Origin: Fimbriimonadaceae bacterium
GTDB lineage: Bacteria; Armatimonadota; UBA10988
Direction of reading: 5' to 3'
NCBI GenBank assembly: GCA_020850355.1
Contig: JADZEX010000041.1
Span: forward strand, 62,001 to 126,000
Length of the DNA stretch: 64,000 nt
The stretch's first letter is position 1. Every line of letters starts with the position of its first letter. Of this stretch, positions 35,034 through 44,689 are shown one piece after another. The notes below the pieces were generated by a model. That model ran no database searches. It saw only the letters and a program-made list of their open reading frames with translations, and was not told where the DNA came from. The position numbers and the translations under genes were made by a program.

Positions 35034-36817
35034 GTCTCGACATCGCGGCCTACCTCAACGTTAAGGTCTGCACGAACCCCGCCTGGTCGCCCGATGGCCA
35101 GCGGCTCGCGTTCCTCAGCAACCTGGCGGGCCTGCCGCAGGCCTACCTGTTGGACGCCGCAGGCGGCTGGCCGCACCGGCTGACCTTTACGCCGCACGCC
35201 GTGCGTCAGGTGGCCTGGCGGCCCGCCGGCACCGAGCTGCTCTATGTGATGGACTGCGACGGCAACGAGCGCCACCAGTTCTACCTCTGCGCGCCCGACG
35301 GCTCGCAGTCCCGAGCGTTGACGGCATTGCCCGAGGTGGTGCACAACGCCGGCCACTTCTCGCCCGATGGTCGCTGGTTCTCGTGCTCCGCCAACTGCCG
35401 CGACCCGCGCTGGTTCGACCTGCTGCTGCTGGACGTCGCCAGCGGCGAGCGGCGGCGACTGATCAGCGGCGAGGCCGCGCACTTCGCCGGACGCTTTTCG
35501 CCCGACGGGCAGCACCTGCTGGCCTCCCGCGCCTGGGGCAGCTTCCACCGCGAGCTGCTGCTGATCGACCTGGCCAGCGGCGCGGTCCGGCAGCTCAGTC
35601 CGCCCGGCACCGACTGGTGGGGCCCGGCGCAGTTCAGCGCCGACGGGCAGAGCGTGCTGGTGCTGACCGACTACCGCCGGGAGTACGTCCATCTGGTGCG
35701 GCTACCGTTGGACGGCGGCCCACCCGAACCGGTCGTGACGGCGGCCTGGGACGTCGACGGCTTCGAGCAGTTGCCCGGCCGACTGGCCTACACCCTCAAC
35801 GTCGGCGGCGCCAGCGAGCTGCATCTCCGTTCGGGGCAGTTCGACAGCGTCGTCGACTTGCCCCTGGGCACCGTCAGCGGACTCGAAGCCCGCGCCGACG
35901 GGAGCGCGCTGGTGCTCACGCTGGATCAGCCAACCGCGCCGTCGGACCTCTGGGTGATCGAGCCAGGTCAGCGCCCCCGGCAGGTGACACATGCCGACCG
36001 CGCCGGCCTGCCCGCCGCGGCCTTCAGCGCGCCGCGCGAGGTGCGCTACCCCACCTTCGACGGGCGTGCCGTCCCAGCCTGGTTGTACGGCGAGCGGCCC
36101 GGCCCGCAACCTGCCGTGATGGTGATCCACGGCGGCCCGGAGGGTCAGACCCGCGCGGGGTTCAACCCGCTGATCCAGTTCCTGGCCAACCGCGGCTACC
36201 TGGTCCTGGCGCCGAACGTCCGCGGGAGCACTGGCTACGGCAAGACCTGGCACCACCTCGACGACGTGCGGCTGCGCCTCGACAGCGTCCGTGACGCGGC
36301 CGCCGCGGTGGACTGGCTGGTCGCCGACGTCGCTGCCGATCCGGCGCGGATCGCCTGCTACGGCGGCTCCTACGGCGGGTTCATGGTGCTCAGCCTGGTG
36401 ACCCGCTACCCCGAGCTGTGGGCCGCCGGCGTCGACGTCGTCGGGATCGCCAACTTCGTGACCTTTCTGGAGCGCACCGGGCCCTACCGCCGAAAGCTCC
36501 GGGAGTCCGAGTACGGCAGCCTGGAACACGATGCCGACTTCCTGCGCGAGATCTCGCCCGTGCACTATGTCGACCAGGTGCGCTGCCCGCTGTTTGTGGT
36601 GCAGGGCGCCCAGGATCCGCGGGTGCCGCAACACGAGAGCGACCAAATGGTCGCCCAGCTCCGCGCCCGCGGGCTGGACTGCGAGTACCTGGTCTACCCC
36701 GACGAGGGCCACGGGCTGGTCAAGCTCAGCAATCGCCTGATCGCCTATCAGGCGATCGCCGACTTTCTGGACCAGCACCTGCGGCCCGCCGCGGCTACGC
36801 CGGACGGTGCTGCTTGA
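35030..36817 (+). CDS. Prolyl oligopeptidase-family (S9) peptidase with beta-propeller
   Basis: Serine peptidase of 595 residues without a signal peptide. Residues about 10-320 form a propeller with TolB-like blades ([28 protein letters not shown]). The catalytic C-terminal domain has S447 in [10 protein letters not shown]529 in GAQDPRVP and H561 in DEGHGL, the S9C (acylaminoacyl peptidase) order. It probably cleaves short peptides or acyl peptides in the cytoplasm. ATG at 35030 overlaps the aminotransferase stop (ATGA), with GGGAGAGG about 6 bases upstream. Its last 23 bp overlap the convergent isomerase gene. Confidence 0.94.
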   Translation: MSLDIAAYLNVKVCTNPAWSPDGQRLAFLSNLAGLPQAYLLDAAGGWPHRLTFTPHAVRQVAWRPAGTELLYVMDCDGNERHQFYLCAPDGSQSRALTALPEVVHNAGHFSPDGRWFSCSANCRDPRWFDLLLLDVASGERRRLISGEAAHFAGRFSPDGQHLLASRAWGSFHRELLLIDLASGAVRQLSPPGTDWWGPAQFSADGQSVLVLTDYRREYVHLVRLPLDGGPPEPVVTAAWDVDGFEQLPGRLAYTLNVGGASELHLRSGQFDSVVDLPLGTVSGLEARADGSALVLTLDQPTAPSDLWVIEPGQRPRQVTHADRAGLPAAAFSAPREVRYPTFDGRAVPAWLYGERPGPQPAVMVIHGGPEGQTRAGFNPLIQFLANRGYLVLAPNVRGSTGYGKTWHHLDDVRLRLDSVRDAAAAVDWLVADVAADPARIACYGGSYGGFMVLSLVTRYPELWAAGVDVVGIANFVTFLERTGPYRRKLRESEYGSLEHDADFLREISPVHYVDQVRCPLFVVQGAQDPRVPQHESDQMVAQLRARGLDCEYLVYPDEGHGLVKLSNRLIAYQAIADFLDQHLRPAAATPDGAA

Positions 36818-37652
36818 GGTAGGCGAGCTGCCCGCCGAGCTTGGTCACGGGGTCGATCCCGCGGAAGTCCTCCAGCGAGAGGTACCCGGCGTACTGTCGT
36901 TCGTGCAGCGCGCGCAGGAAGGCCGGGACGTCGAGGATGCTGTCGGCCAGGTCGCAGACGTCCCACTTCCAGGGCAGTTGGCCATCGTCGCGCCGTTCGC
37001 CAGACGTGGGTCGGCCACCGCCGATGTGAACATGCGCGACGTATTCGCCCAGCAGGTCGAGCCCCATCGTGACCGGCTCGGCACCCTCGCCGAGGCTCAT
37101 GTTGGCAACGTCGAAGATCACCCCGAGTTGGGCTGGATCGAAGTCGCGCGCCACCAGGTAAGCCTGCGACGCGCTGCAGGCGACGGTACCGCGGTGGATC
37201 TCCAGAATGGCCTTGACGCCGAGCGGCGCGCAGATGGCCAGGGCCGCCTCGAAAGCGCGCCGCGTGTCGTCGAGCAGTGTGCGGTAGTTCTCGCTGGCGC
37301 GGTAGCCGCGGGGCGCGCCGAGGCGGAACAGCGGAATGCCCCACTCGGCACAGCCCTCGGCCACCAGCCGGACCTCGTCCAACTGGTCGGCCGGCATGTT
37401 GGTGGCCAGGCCGACGACCTCCAGCCCGCGGGCAGCGCAGGCTTTGGTCAGCTCGCCGCCACGGGCTTTCAGATTGGTTGGCGAGAGATCGTGCTTGACA
37501 TTGCCCCACGGCGAGTAGGGCTGCCCAATGGTATTGGCCGGGATCCGGCGACAACGCCACTCGACTCCCTCGAAGCCGAGCGCCGCCAGCAGCTCGACGG
37601 TCTCACCGAGGTCGTGCTCCGGCAGCATCACCGAGGTTGCGCTGAACTTCAT
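36795..37652 (-). CDS. Sugar phosphate isomerase/epimerase (xylose-isomerase-like TIM barrel)
   Basis: AP_endonuc_2-like TIM-barrel protein of 285 residues. Metal-site segments include VKAILEIHRG, VIFDVANMSL, YVAHVHIGGG and YAGYLSLEDFRG, which place Glu, Asp, His and Glu at the ends of successive strands as in the family. It probably isomerises or epimerises a keto-sugar or an inositol-type compound. ATG at 37652 was chosen for AGGAGG 5 bases upstream; longer frames are unsupported. The gene next to it is a divergent APH-type kinase; no substrate gene set nearby narrows the reaction. Confidence 0.88.
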   Translation of the reverse strand: MKFSATSVMLPEHDLGETVELLAALGFEGVEWRCRRIPANTIGQPYSPWGNVKHDLSPTNLKARGGELTKACAARGLEVVGLATNMPADQLDEVRLVAEGCAEWGIPLFRLGAPRGYRASENYRTLLDDTRRAFEAALAICAPLGVKAILEIHRGTVACSASQAYLVARDFDPAQLGVIFDVANMSLGEGAEPVTMGLDLLGEYVAHVHIGGGRPTSGERRDDGQLPWKWDVCDLADSILDVPAFLRALHERQYAGYLSLEDFRGIDPVTKLGGQLAYLKQHRPA

Positions 37653-37747
37653 GGTCGCCTCCTGCCTGTCGATTCCGACGGCTGCAACCAGGCTGCCAGG
37701 CAGGACTCGGAGTGCGGCCGGGCAACCGCGGCAGCGGCGAGGTGCGG

Positions 37748-38782
37748 ATGACATTGCAGCAACTGCTGGCCGCCTGGGGACGCCGGGCCGACGAGGCGAT
37801 TGGTGCGGGCGGCACCGCGGGCCGGACCTGGCAAGTCGTCAGCGGCGGGCAGCGCTTCTTCCTCCGCCGGCGCGGCCCGCGGACCGCTGGCCCGGCGCGA
37901 ATCGCCTTCGACCACGGCCTGCGCGACCATCTGGTGGCCCACGGCTTCCCAACCGTCGCGCCCCTGCCGACCATCACGGGTGACCGCGCCGTGGCCACCG
38001 CCGAGGGCGTCTACGAGCTCTATCCGTGGGTCACAGGCGAGCCCTACTCCGCCGCCCTGGCCGAACTGGCACGGCCCCAGGTGGCGCGGTGCCTGGCCAC
38101 CTTCCACCGCCTGGCGGCGGCCTTCCGGGGCGCTTGTGAGCCGCTGGTGCCGCAGTGGACGCACTACGCCGACCCCATCGCGCCGCGCCGCCGGTTCGAC
38201 GATCCGGCCGGGCTGGCCGCCGCGGTGGAGCAGGTTGCCGCCCGCTGGGCGCGGCCGGGCGACGGGGCGCGGCTGACCGCGCTGCGCCGCTGGCTGGCCT
38301 GGTGGACTGCCGCCTGGTCGGACGCGGCCCACGACGCGCTGCCGGCCGGCGTGATCCATGGCGACTTCAACGGCGCCAATCTGCTGCTGCAGCCCGACGG
38401 CCGGGTGGCCGGGGTGTTCGACTTCGACTGGGCCTGGCGCGCGCCGCGGGTCCGTGATGTGGGCGAAGCGCTGCTCTTCTTCGGGGCCCGGCGCGACGCG
38501 CTGAGCGGCGGCGACATCTGGTCGCTGACCGCCTGCCCGCGCTTCGAACCGGCGCCGCTGCAGCAGTGGCTGGCGGCCTACCACGCGGTGGCGCCGCTGA
38601 CGCCGGCGGAGTTGGCGGCGGTCCCGCTGGCGCTCTGCGGGCGCTGGCTGGCCTGCCGCACGGAGGGCGTGATGAAAGTGCCGGAGCCGCAGCGAGTGCG
38701 CTTCCTGACCCTGGCCCTGGACGTGCCGTTGCGCTGGTGTGACACGGCCGCGGCAAGCTTGTTGCAGGCTGTCGGTGGTTAG
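37748..38782 (+). CDS. Aminoglycoside phosphotransferase-family (APH) kinase
   Basis: Cytoplasmic kinase of 344 residues with the APH/choline-kinase-like fold. The ATP-side beta sheet includes WQVVSGGQRFFLRR, and the catalytic Brenner motif HGDFNGANLL has D206, with the metal ligand D225 in VFDFDWAWR. These proteins phosphorylate small molecules such as homoserine, choline, sugars or antibiotics; the layout (Trp-rich C-terminal lobe) is like the homoserine-kinase type II or spectinomycin-like group, so no substrate is claimed. ATG at 37748 has GAGG 5 bases upstream. It is divergent from the isomerase gene with 95 bp between. Confidence 0.85.
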   Translation: MTLQQLLAAWGRRADEAIGAGGTAGRTWQVVSGGQRFFLRRRGPRTAGPARIAFDHGLRDHLVAHGFPTVAPLPTITGDRAVATAEGVYELYPWVTGEPYSAALAELARPQVARCLATFHRLAAAFRGACEPLVPQWTHYADPIAPRRRFDDPAGLAAAVEQVAARWARPGDGARLTALRRWLAWWTAAWSDAAHDALPAGVIHGDFNGANLLLQPDGRVAGVFDFDWAWRAPRVRDVGEALLFFGARRDALSGGDIWSLTACPRFEPAPLQQWLAAYHAVAPLTPAELAAVPLALCGRWLACRTEGVMKVPEPQRVRFLTLALDVPLRWCDTAAASLLQAVGG

Positions 38783-38828
38783 GGCGGTTCGGCGGCTGAG
38801 TTCGCCCGTCCGAACAGGTGGCGGCGCC

Positions 38829-40816
38829 ATGATCTGGCCGCGGACGTATGGATGTTGGCTAAGCGTGCTGGCGGTTGGCGCGCTCGGCGCGGCGGAGCCG
38901 GACTTCAGCCCGCAGGCGTTGCCCGCGGTGGTGGTGGCCATCCCGCCGGTGCTCGATGGCAGCCTGGAAGACCCCGCCTGGAGCGCCGCGGCGCATGTCG
39001 ATGGGTTCTACAACCCGGCTGACCAGCGGCTGGAGACCGAGCGCACCGAGGCCTGGATCTGCCTCGACGCCAATGCGCTCTACGCCGCGATCTACTGCCA
39101 CGATTCGCGGCCGGAGACGATCTCTCGCAGCAAACCCAACGCGGCGGGTCGCTGGACCGCGACGACTACGCCGTGCTGCACGTCGACACCTCACGCCGGT
39201 TTGTCGACCAGTACAGCTTCCGGGTGTCGCCCAACGGCACGCAGGACGACAGCATTCCCAACAGTGGGAGCGGCAACTACGCCTGGGCCGGCGACTGGCA
39301 GGCGGCCGCGCAGCGCGTGCCCGACGGCTACCTCGTCGAGCTGCGGGTGCCCTTCACGACGCTGCGCTACCCGCGCGGGCAGACCGAGTTCGGGATTGCT
39401 TTCGGCCGCAACTTCGAGCGCGAGGAAGAGGCCGACTACTGGCCGCACATGCAGGACCGCTTCCGGATGCAGGACATGGCGGTCCTCGGGCCGCTGAAGC
39501 TGCGCAATCCGGTCAACCGCCCGACGCTGCTGCCGTACGGTCTGTTCCGCGCCGACGACGACGGCGCCACGGTGCAGCTCGGGCTCGATGTGAAGCACGT
39601 CTTCCCGAACGATCTGACCGCGCTGTTCAGCTCCAACCCGGACTTCCGCAACATCGAGGATGTCGTCGACTCGATTGCCTACAGCGACACCCCGCGCCTG
39701 CTGGATGAATCGCGCCCCTTCTTCCGGGAAGGCAGCCGCTTCTTCCCCGGCAGCTCGTCGATGAACACGCGGCTGATCCCCGATGTCACCGCCGGAGTGA
39801 AGACCTTTGGCGAGGTGGGGCCGCACGAGTTCGGCGTCTTGGGCGTGCTCGGCGACCGCGGCCGGCTCGACGGCGCCTTCGACTACACCTACAAGATCAC
39901 CCCCGAACACGGCTTTGGCACCGGGCTGGTCTACAGCGACAACGGGCATCCCACCTCGCTGGTCAGCCACAGCCATGTCGACGGCTGGGTGCCGCTGGGC
40001 CGGGCCAGCTTCAGCTACAACGGCGACTTCCGACACAGTTGGACCCGGGGCCCGCTGGGTGAGGGCAACTCCTGGAACGTCGGCTGCAGCTACGGCGGCG
40101 ACGGCGTGATTGGCTTCAACGGCAGCTACTCGCTGGTCGATCCAACGTGGGATCCGCAGATCGGTTACGTCGGCGACCGGGACACCCGCGGTTGGAGTGT
40201 CGGCGTCAGCTCCAGCAAGCGCAGCCAGGGCCGCTTCATCCAGAACCACAGTTGGAGCCTCAACCACGGCGAGTACAACCACGCCGATGGCAGCCTGTTG
40301 CAGTCCAGCTACAGCGCCTCGGGCAGCATGCGCCTGGACTTCGGCTGGAGCTTCGGGCTGGACGCCTTCAGCAATCAGCGCCCACCGAATCGTGACCGCA
40401 CGCTCGGCGGCACGGTGCGCTGGGGACTTGAGACGCTCTACGAAGAGGGCGGCCTGCGCCTGGTCTACGGCGACCGCGGCGGCAGCGACTACTTCTACGT
40501 CAAGCTCGACCAGGGCTGGGCCCCCGTGCGGGACCTGCGGCTGTCGCTCCAGAGCGAGTACACGCGGCGCGATTACAAGGGCGCGGGCGGCCGCGACTCC
40601 GAGCACCGCACCCAGAGTATCCTCACCGCAACCTACGAGCTGAACCCCTACAGCAGCGTCAGCGCTCGGTTCATCGAGCGCGAGGGCCGGCTCAACCTGT
40701 TCCTGGCCTACCGCAACGCCCCGACCAGCGGACGCTCCTGGTACCTCTTCTTCGGCGACCCGAACGCCGAGCGGACCGAGGTGCGGCTCCAGGCCAAGGT
40801 GATCTGGCCGCTCTAA
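38829..40816 (+). pseudogene. CBM9-like/DUF5916 outer-membrane barrel protein with a frameshift
   Basis: The full protein would be about 660 residues: a signal peptide (WLSVLAVGALGAAEP), a CBM9/DOMON-like domain (TEAWICLDANALYAAIYCHDS) and a DUF5916 beta-barrel with the family signature VFPNDLTALFSSNPDFRNIE and RPFFREGSRFF. The frame changes at about 39147: frame one reads SKPNAAG, then nonsense, while the frame that should follow is SLDRDDYAVLHVDTSRR. Loss of one G in the GGG run at 39147 explains it. No slippery heptamer is present, so a real mutation or a sequencing error is likelier than programmed slippage. The rest of the barrel is intact to 40816. It would sit in the outer membrane. 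ATG at 38829 follows an AGGTGG-like site. Confidence 0.85.
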
Positions 40817-41280
40817 GGTGCGCTGGCGGCAGGGGCCATGGTGTCCTCGGTGAGCATTCCCGGCACCCCGCCGGTGATCTGCCAGGTGGCGCCGATCTTG
40901 GCCATCTGCAGCGTCAGCGTCTGGCCGCCGCCAGTCGCTGTGACGGTCGCCTGGTCACCGGTCCCTTGCGCCGCCGCCGCGGCCAAGCCGGTCGACGGGT
41001 AGTTCAGGCGGCGCAGGCCGTTGGCGGTGTCCTCCTGCATCTTGGTCAGGATCTGCGTCCGTTGGCCCTGCGGGATGTTGTCCCAGTCTTCGTTCTCCTT
41101 GGCGGCGGCCCGCTCGTAGTTCACCAGCGCCGCGGCCCCGGCGTAGTCGCCCGACTTCATGGCGCTGTCGAACGCCGCAAAGGTGGCCGCCGGGTCGCTG
41201 CCAGCGGTCGGGCCGGCCTCCTGGCAGCCCACCAGAATCCACGGCAGCACGGCCCAGAGCGCGTAGCGGCATCGTCGCAT
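40813..41280 (-). CDS. Small predicted lipoprotein
   Basis: Lipoprotein of 155 residues. The signal ends in lipobox LVGC (C19). The body has helix-rich Ala-rich segments (FAAFDSAMKSGDYAGAAALV), then a small beta part (GDQATVTATGGGQTLTLQMA, ATWQITGG), like lipoproteins of the DUF4878 type. No catalytic motif. ATG at 41280 has GGGGAG 7 bases upstream. It overlaps the DUF5916 barrel stop by 4 bp and is divergent from the permease with 50 bp between. Confidence 0.8.
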   Translation of the reverse strand: MRRCRYALWAVLPWILVGCQEAGPTAGSDPAATFAAFDSAMKSGDYAGAAALVNYERAAAKENEDWDNIPQGQRTQILTKMQEDTANGLRRLNYPSTGLAAAAAQGTGDQATVTATGGGQTLTLQMAKIGATWQITGGVPGMLTEDTMAPAASAP

Positions 41281-41330
41281 GGCGGCACTCCCCGCGGAGG
41301 ACCCGCCCCCCGCTCGGCGAACCGTTCGCC

Positions 41331-42281
41331 ATGGAACCTGCCGCCCCTGCTGCCGTCTCGCGAGCCTGGCTGGGCCGCTTCCTGCACGACGCGCAGGGCC
41401 TCAGCGGCCTGCTGCTGGTCGCGGCGCTGCTGCTGGCCGCCCTGCTGGCGCCGTGGCTGACGCCGTTTGATCCCCACCAGCAGTACGAAGCTGGCCTGAC
41501 ACCTGCCGGGATGCCGGCCACGCCCGGCACCGTGATCGACCTCAGCGCCGCGGGCGGCCCGGCCAGCGCGGTGATGCGCCTCGGCGCCGACAACCTCGGC
41601 CGCGACCTGCTGACCCGGTTGCTCTTCGGCGCCCGCATCTCGCTGGCGGTCGGCCTGGCGGCGATGGCCACCGCCATCGGCATCGGCGCCCTGGTCGGCC
41701 TGCTGGCCGGCTACTTCCGCGGCCGCGTCGAACTGCTGCTGATGCGGCTGACCGACATGATGCTGACCATCCCCACCCTGGTCCTGGCGATCGCCCTGGC
41801 CAGCCTCCTGCCGAAGACGCCGCTGCAGCTCGGCGGTGGCCGCGAGTTCCCGCGCGAGATCCTCAACCTGTTCATCGTGATCGGCCTGGTCAACTGGACT
41901 GGCGTGGCGCGGATCATCCGCGGCGAGACGCTGCGGCAGGGCAGCATGGAGTACGTCGAGGCGGCCCGGGCACTGGGCTGCGGGCACGGCCGGATCCTCT
42001 TCCGGCATGTCTTGCCCAACGTCCTGCCAACCATCGTCGTGCTCGGCAGTCTGACCACCGCCAACACGATTCTGCTCGACGCCGGCCTGAGCTACCTCGG
42101 CATCGGCACACCGCCGCCCTACCCTTCCTGGGGCGCCATGATCAACGACGGGCAGCCCTACCTGCTGACGGCGAAGTGGCTGATCCTTGGGCCCGGCCTC
42201 TGCGCGATGGCGGCCGTGCTGGGCTTCAACCTGCTCGGCCAGGGACTGCAGAACGCCCTCGACCCGTGGCGGCGGGGGTGA
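41331..42281 (+). CDS. DppC/OppC-type ABC transporter permease (orphan)
   Basis: Inner-membrane permease of 316 residues with six hydrophobic helices. The family's EAA loop is VEAARALGCGHGRILFRHVLPN, read here only as a landmark, at about 203-224 (A-A-A-G-type pattern with G in the middle), and helix 1 is LLLVAALLLAALLAPWL at 26-42. It is typical of the second permease of dipeptide/nickel importers. No DppB partner, ATPase or binding protein gene is nearby, which is odd since these are normally operonic. Upstream it is divergent to a lipoprotein gene; downstream the DUF4258 gene overlaps its stop (TGATG). The ribosome site is poor, so another start is possible. Confidence 0.9.
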   Translation: MEPAAPAAVSRAWLGRFLHDAQGLSGLLLVAALLLAALLAPWLTPFDPHQQYEAGLTPAGMPATPGTVIDLSAAGGPASAVMRLGADNLGRDLLTRLLFGARISLAVGLAAMATAIGIGALVGLLAGYFRGRVELLLMRLTDMMLTIPTLVLAIALASLLPKTPLQLGGGREFPREILNLFIVIGLVNWTGVARIIRGETLRQGSMEYVEAARALGCGHGRILFRHVLPNVLPTIVVLGSLTTANTILLDAGLSYLGIGTPPPYPSWGAMINDGQPYLLTAKWLILGPGLCAMAAVLGFNLLGQGLQNALDPWRRG

Positions 42282-42562
42282 TGGGAATGAACGACTCGCC
42301 GAGTCCAGCGTTCGTCGTCTCCGATCACGCCAGACTGGCCATGCGGGAGCGTGGGATCCATATTGATCAGGTCGCGGAGGTGTTCCGCAACCCCGACGCG
42401 GTCATGCCAGCGCCGCACGGCCGTCAAGTGTGGCAGGGTCGCTGCCTGCACCACGGTCGGCTGCTGCTGTTGCGCATCGTGGTCGGGCCACGAACGGAAC
42501 CGCCGACCATCATCACCGTCTACATGACGAGCCAGTTCGAGCGCTATGAGAGAAGCCCATGA
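42281..42562 (+). CDS. DUF4258-domain protein
   Basis: Small protein of 93 residues. FVVSDHARLAMRERGIHIDQ and VWQGRCLHHGRLLLLRIV fit the DUF4258 fold, which is related to RelE/BrnT-like toxins. It ends in IITVYMTSQFERY. ATG 42281 overlaps the permease stop; ATG 42287 is the alternative. The next gene overlaps it by 4 bp. It may be the toxin-like half of a DUF4258/DUF2283 pair. No RNase active site can be named with certainty. Confidence 0.8.
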   Translation: MGMNDSPSPAFVVSDHARLAMRERGIHIDQVAEVFRNPDAVMPAPHGRQVWQGRCLHHGRLLLLRIVVGPRTEPPTIITVYMTSQFERYERSP

Positions 42563-42759
42563 CAGTCCGCTACGATCGCGAGGTTGATGTGCTTCGGATA
42601 CTGTTCAACGATCACCAGATCGCCGAGAGTGACGAGGTGGCGCCGGGCATCGTGCTCGACTACGACGCCGTGGGGCGGGTGGTCGGGATCGAGGTCTTGG
42701 ATGCCTCGGAGCAGGTCAGCGATCCTGGCTCGATTCGGCTGCAGACGGCCGCGGCCTGA
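42559..42759 (+). CDS. DUF2283-domain protein
   Basis: Protein of 66 residues with the DUF2283 pattern: MTVRYDREVDVLRILF, then ESDEVAPGIVLDYDAVGRVV, then GIEVLDASEQV. DUF2283 genes very often sit directly beside DUF4258 or similar small genes. ATG 42559 overlaps the DUF4258 stop (ATGA). It would be the antitoxin-like partner if the pair is a toxin-antitoxin system, which is inferred from neighbours only. Confidence 0.82.
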   Translation: MTVRYDREVDVLRILFNDHQIAESDEVAPGIVLDYDAVGRVVGIEVLDASEQVSDPGSIRLQTAAA

Positions 42760-42788
42760 CCTGTCCGGGCCATGCGGAGGGCCAAGTA

Positions 42789-43964
42789 ATGGTCTGTCGG
42801 CTTGCTCGCCTCGCACTACTCTCGGCGGCGCTCACGGGTTGCACGCAGCCCGGTGGCGCCGCAGTCGTCCCGGTCGCCGACGCTGCCGGGTTACGCGCAG
42901 CCCTGCGGCAGGCCGGGCCGGGGACCCACCTGGCTCTGGCGCCCGGCAACTACGGCGGCGGCTGGTACCTCAACGACCTGCACGGCAACGCCGCCGCGCC
43001 GATCGTCCTGGCCGCGGCCGACCCGGCGCGCCGACCGGTCTTCGAGGGCGGCAGCGAGGGGCTGCACCTGACCGACTGCACACACCTGGTGCTGGATGGC
43101 CTGGTGGTCCGCGGTGCCAACGGCAACGGCCTCAACATCGACGATGGTGGGACCTTCGACAGTCCGACGCACCACCTGACGCTGCGCCGGCTGCTGCTCG
43201 AGGAGGTCGGCCCGCAGGGCAACCGCGACGGGCTGAAGCTGTCCGGGCTGACCGACTTCAGCGTCGAGGAGTGCGTCTTCCGGACCTGGGGCGACGGCGG
43301 CTCAGGCATCGACATGGTCGGCTGCCGCAACGGCAGCATCCGGCAGTGCAGCTTCGGCCCCGCCCGCGGCGACGGCGCCAATGCTATCCAGGCCAAGGGC
43401 GGCAGCAGTGCCGTGACCATCCAGCGCTGCCGCTTCATCAACGCCGGGGGCCGGGCGCTCAATCTCGGCGGCTCGACCGGCCTGCAGTTCTTCCGGCCCC
43501 GCCCCGCCGGCTACGAGGCCCGCGACCTGACCGTCGAGGGCTGCTTCTTCGAGGGCTCCCAGGCGCCCTTGGCGTTCGTCGGCTGCGACGGTGCGACGGT
43601 CCGGTTCAACACCTTCATCCAGCCGACCAAGTGGTTCGCTCGAATCCTGCAGGAAACCACGGCGCCAGGTTTCGTGCCCTGCCGCAACGGCATAGTCGCA
43701 GACAACGTGATCGTCTTCAGCGCGGCGCGGTGGGCCGAGGGCGGCCTCAACATCGGCCCGCAGACCGCCCCCGAGACGTTCCGTTTCGCCCGCAACCTGT
43801 GGTACTGCAGCGACCGACCGGACCGCAGCCGGCCCACGCTACCCGTTGCCGAGACCGCGGGCGTGTACGGACAAGACCCACGCTTCCGGGACGCGGCCCA
43901 GGGTGACTACACCCCAGCGGCCGACGGGCCGGGCCACGGCAAGGGCCACACCGCGCTGCCGTAG
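42789..43964 (+). CDS. Right-handed beta-helix lipoprotein
   Basis: Surface lipoprotein of 391 residues. The lipobox is LTGC (C18). The rest forms parallel beta-helix coils with repeated short strands (LHLTDCTHLVLDGLVVRGAN, FSVEECVFRT, GSIRQCSFGP, VTIQRCRFIN, LTVEGCFFEG). This fold is common in polysaccharide lyases and pectate-lyase-like proteins; an active site is not obvious, although the Asp-rich loop near NIDDGGTFDS is a candidate. ATG at 42789 has GGAGGG 7 bases upstream. The convergent LCIB-like gene ends 11 bp away. Confidence 0.88.
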   Translation: MVCRLARLALLSAALTGCTQPGGAAVVPVADAAGLRAALRQAGPGTHLALAPGNYGGGWYLNDLHGNAAAPIVLAAADPARRPVFEGGSEGLHLTDCTHLVLDGLVVRGANGNGLNIDDGGTFDSPTHHLTLRRLLLEEVGPQGNRDGLKLSGLTDFSVEECVFRTWGDGGSGIDMVGCRNGSIRQCSFGPARGDGANAIQAKGGSSAVTIQRCRFINAGGRALNLGGSTGLQFFRPRPAGYEARDLTVEGCFFEGSQAPLAFVGCDGATVRFNTFIQPTKWFARILQETTAPGFVPCRNGIVADNVIVFSAARWAEGGLNIGPQTAPETFRFARNLWYCSDRPDRSRPTLPVAETAGVYGQDPRFRDAAQGDYTPAADGPGHGKGHTALP

Positions 43965-43975
43965 GACGCTGCGGC

Positions 43976-44689
43976 TCAGGGCGCCGGAGTCAGCCCTTCG
44001 TCGCGGATCGCGAAGAGGTCTTCCTCGTAATGGCTGGTGTTCAGGAAGAGCCCGCCGATCCACAGCACCGGTGCGCCATGGAACTCCGGCTGGGCGGCCG
44101 CCAGGAGCCGTTGGACCTGGTCGCGGATGTCGTCGTAGAGCCGCTCGGTCGCGGTCACGACGGGCTCCGCTGCCGACAACAGGGCGCGCGTCTGACGCTG
44201 CATCAGCAGGTCCAACTCGGCGGCCTGGAAGTCGAGGCTGGGGTCGGGGCCGGCGTGCCGCTCGCCGCTGGCGGCTTCACGCTGCAGCCGCTGCACCGTC
44301 GCCACCAGCGCGCCGCAGCAGGCCCCGGGCTGCGACTGATGGACCCGCTGCACCCGGCCGGGCTGGCCATCGGGCCCGAAGCCCAGGTGCGGACCGAAGA
44401 GCACCACCGCCGCGCCGCGCTCGGGCACGTGGTGAGCGTAGGCGCCCATGCCGGTGATGCCGGTGAACGGCAGTCCGGCCAGGCCGCCGAGCAGGAAGGG
44501 TCCCGGCAGTACCCCTGCGGCGAACCGCCGCCAGGCCCAGTTGATCTCGTCTGGGCAGGCACAAACCGCCAGCAGCGCGCGGTCGGGCGGCACGCCCACC
44601 TCGCCGAGGCGGGTCACGATGTGCTGCAACAACTCGCTCCGCGTCAAGGCGCCGGGGAACCGCTGCTTCGCGAACTCATGGCTGGTCAC
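43976..44689 (-). CDS. LCIB/C-type carbonic anhydrase-family protein
   Basis: Protein of 237 residues resembling the limiting-CO2-inducible B/C beta-type carbonic anhydrases. The zinc-site pattern is complete: C43 and C45 with D47 in VCACPDEIN, H86-H87 in AYAHHVPE, and C124-C125 in ACCGALVA; GGLAGLPFTGITGMGAY and GPHLGFGPDG are family signatures. Members interconvert CO2 and bicarbonate in algae, but many bacterial homologues are untested. GTG 44689 was chosen because GAGG lies 6 bases upstream; ATG 44713 is the longer alternative. It overlaps the end of the membrane P-loop gene by 14 bp, so the two are likely translated together. Activity is inferred, not proved. Confidence 0.8.
   Translation of the reverse strand: MTSHEFAKQRFPGALTRSELLQHIVTRLGEVGVPPDRALLAVCACPDEINWAWRRFAAGVLPGPFLLGGLAGLPFTGITGMGAYAHHVPERGAAVVLFGPHLGFGPDGQPGRVQRVHQSQPGACCGALVATVQRLQREAASGERHAGPDPSLDFQAAELDLLMQRQTRALLSAAEPVVTATERLYDDIRDQVQRLLAAAQPEFHGAPVLWIGGLFLNTSHYEEDLFAIRDEGLTPAP

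Noticed and set aside
39140-39155. Programmed ribosomal frameshift in the DUF5916 gene
   Set aside because: No slippery heptamer or downstream hairpin is evident; a single-base loss explains it.
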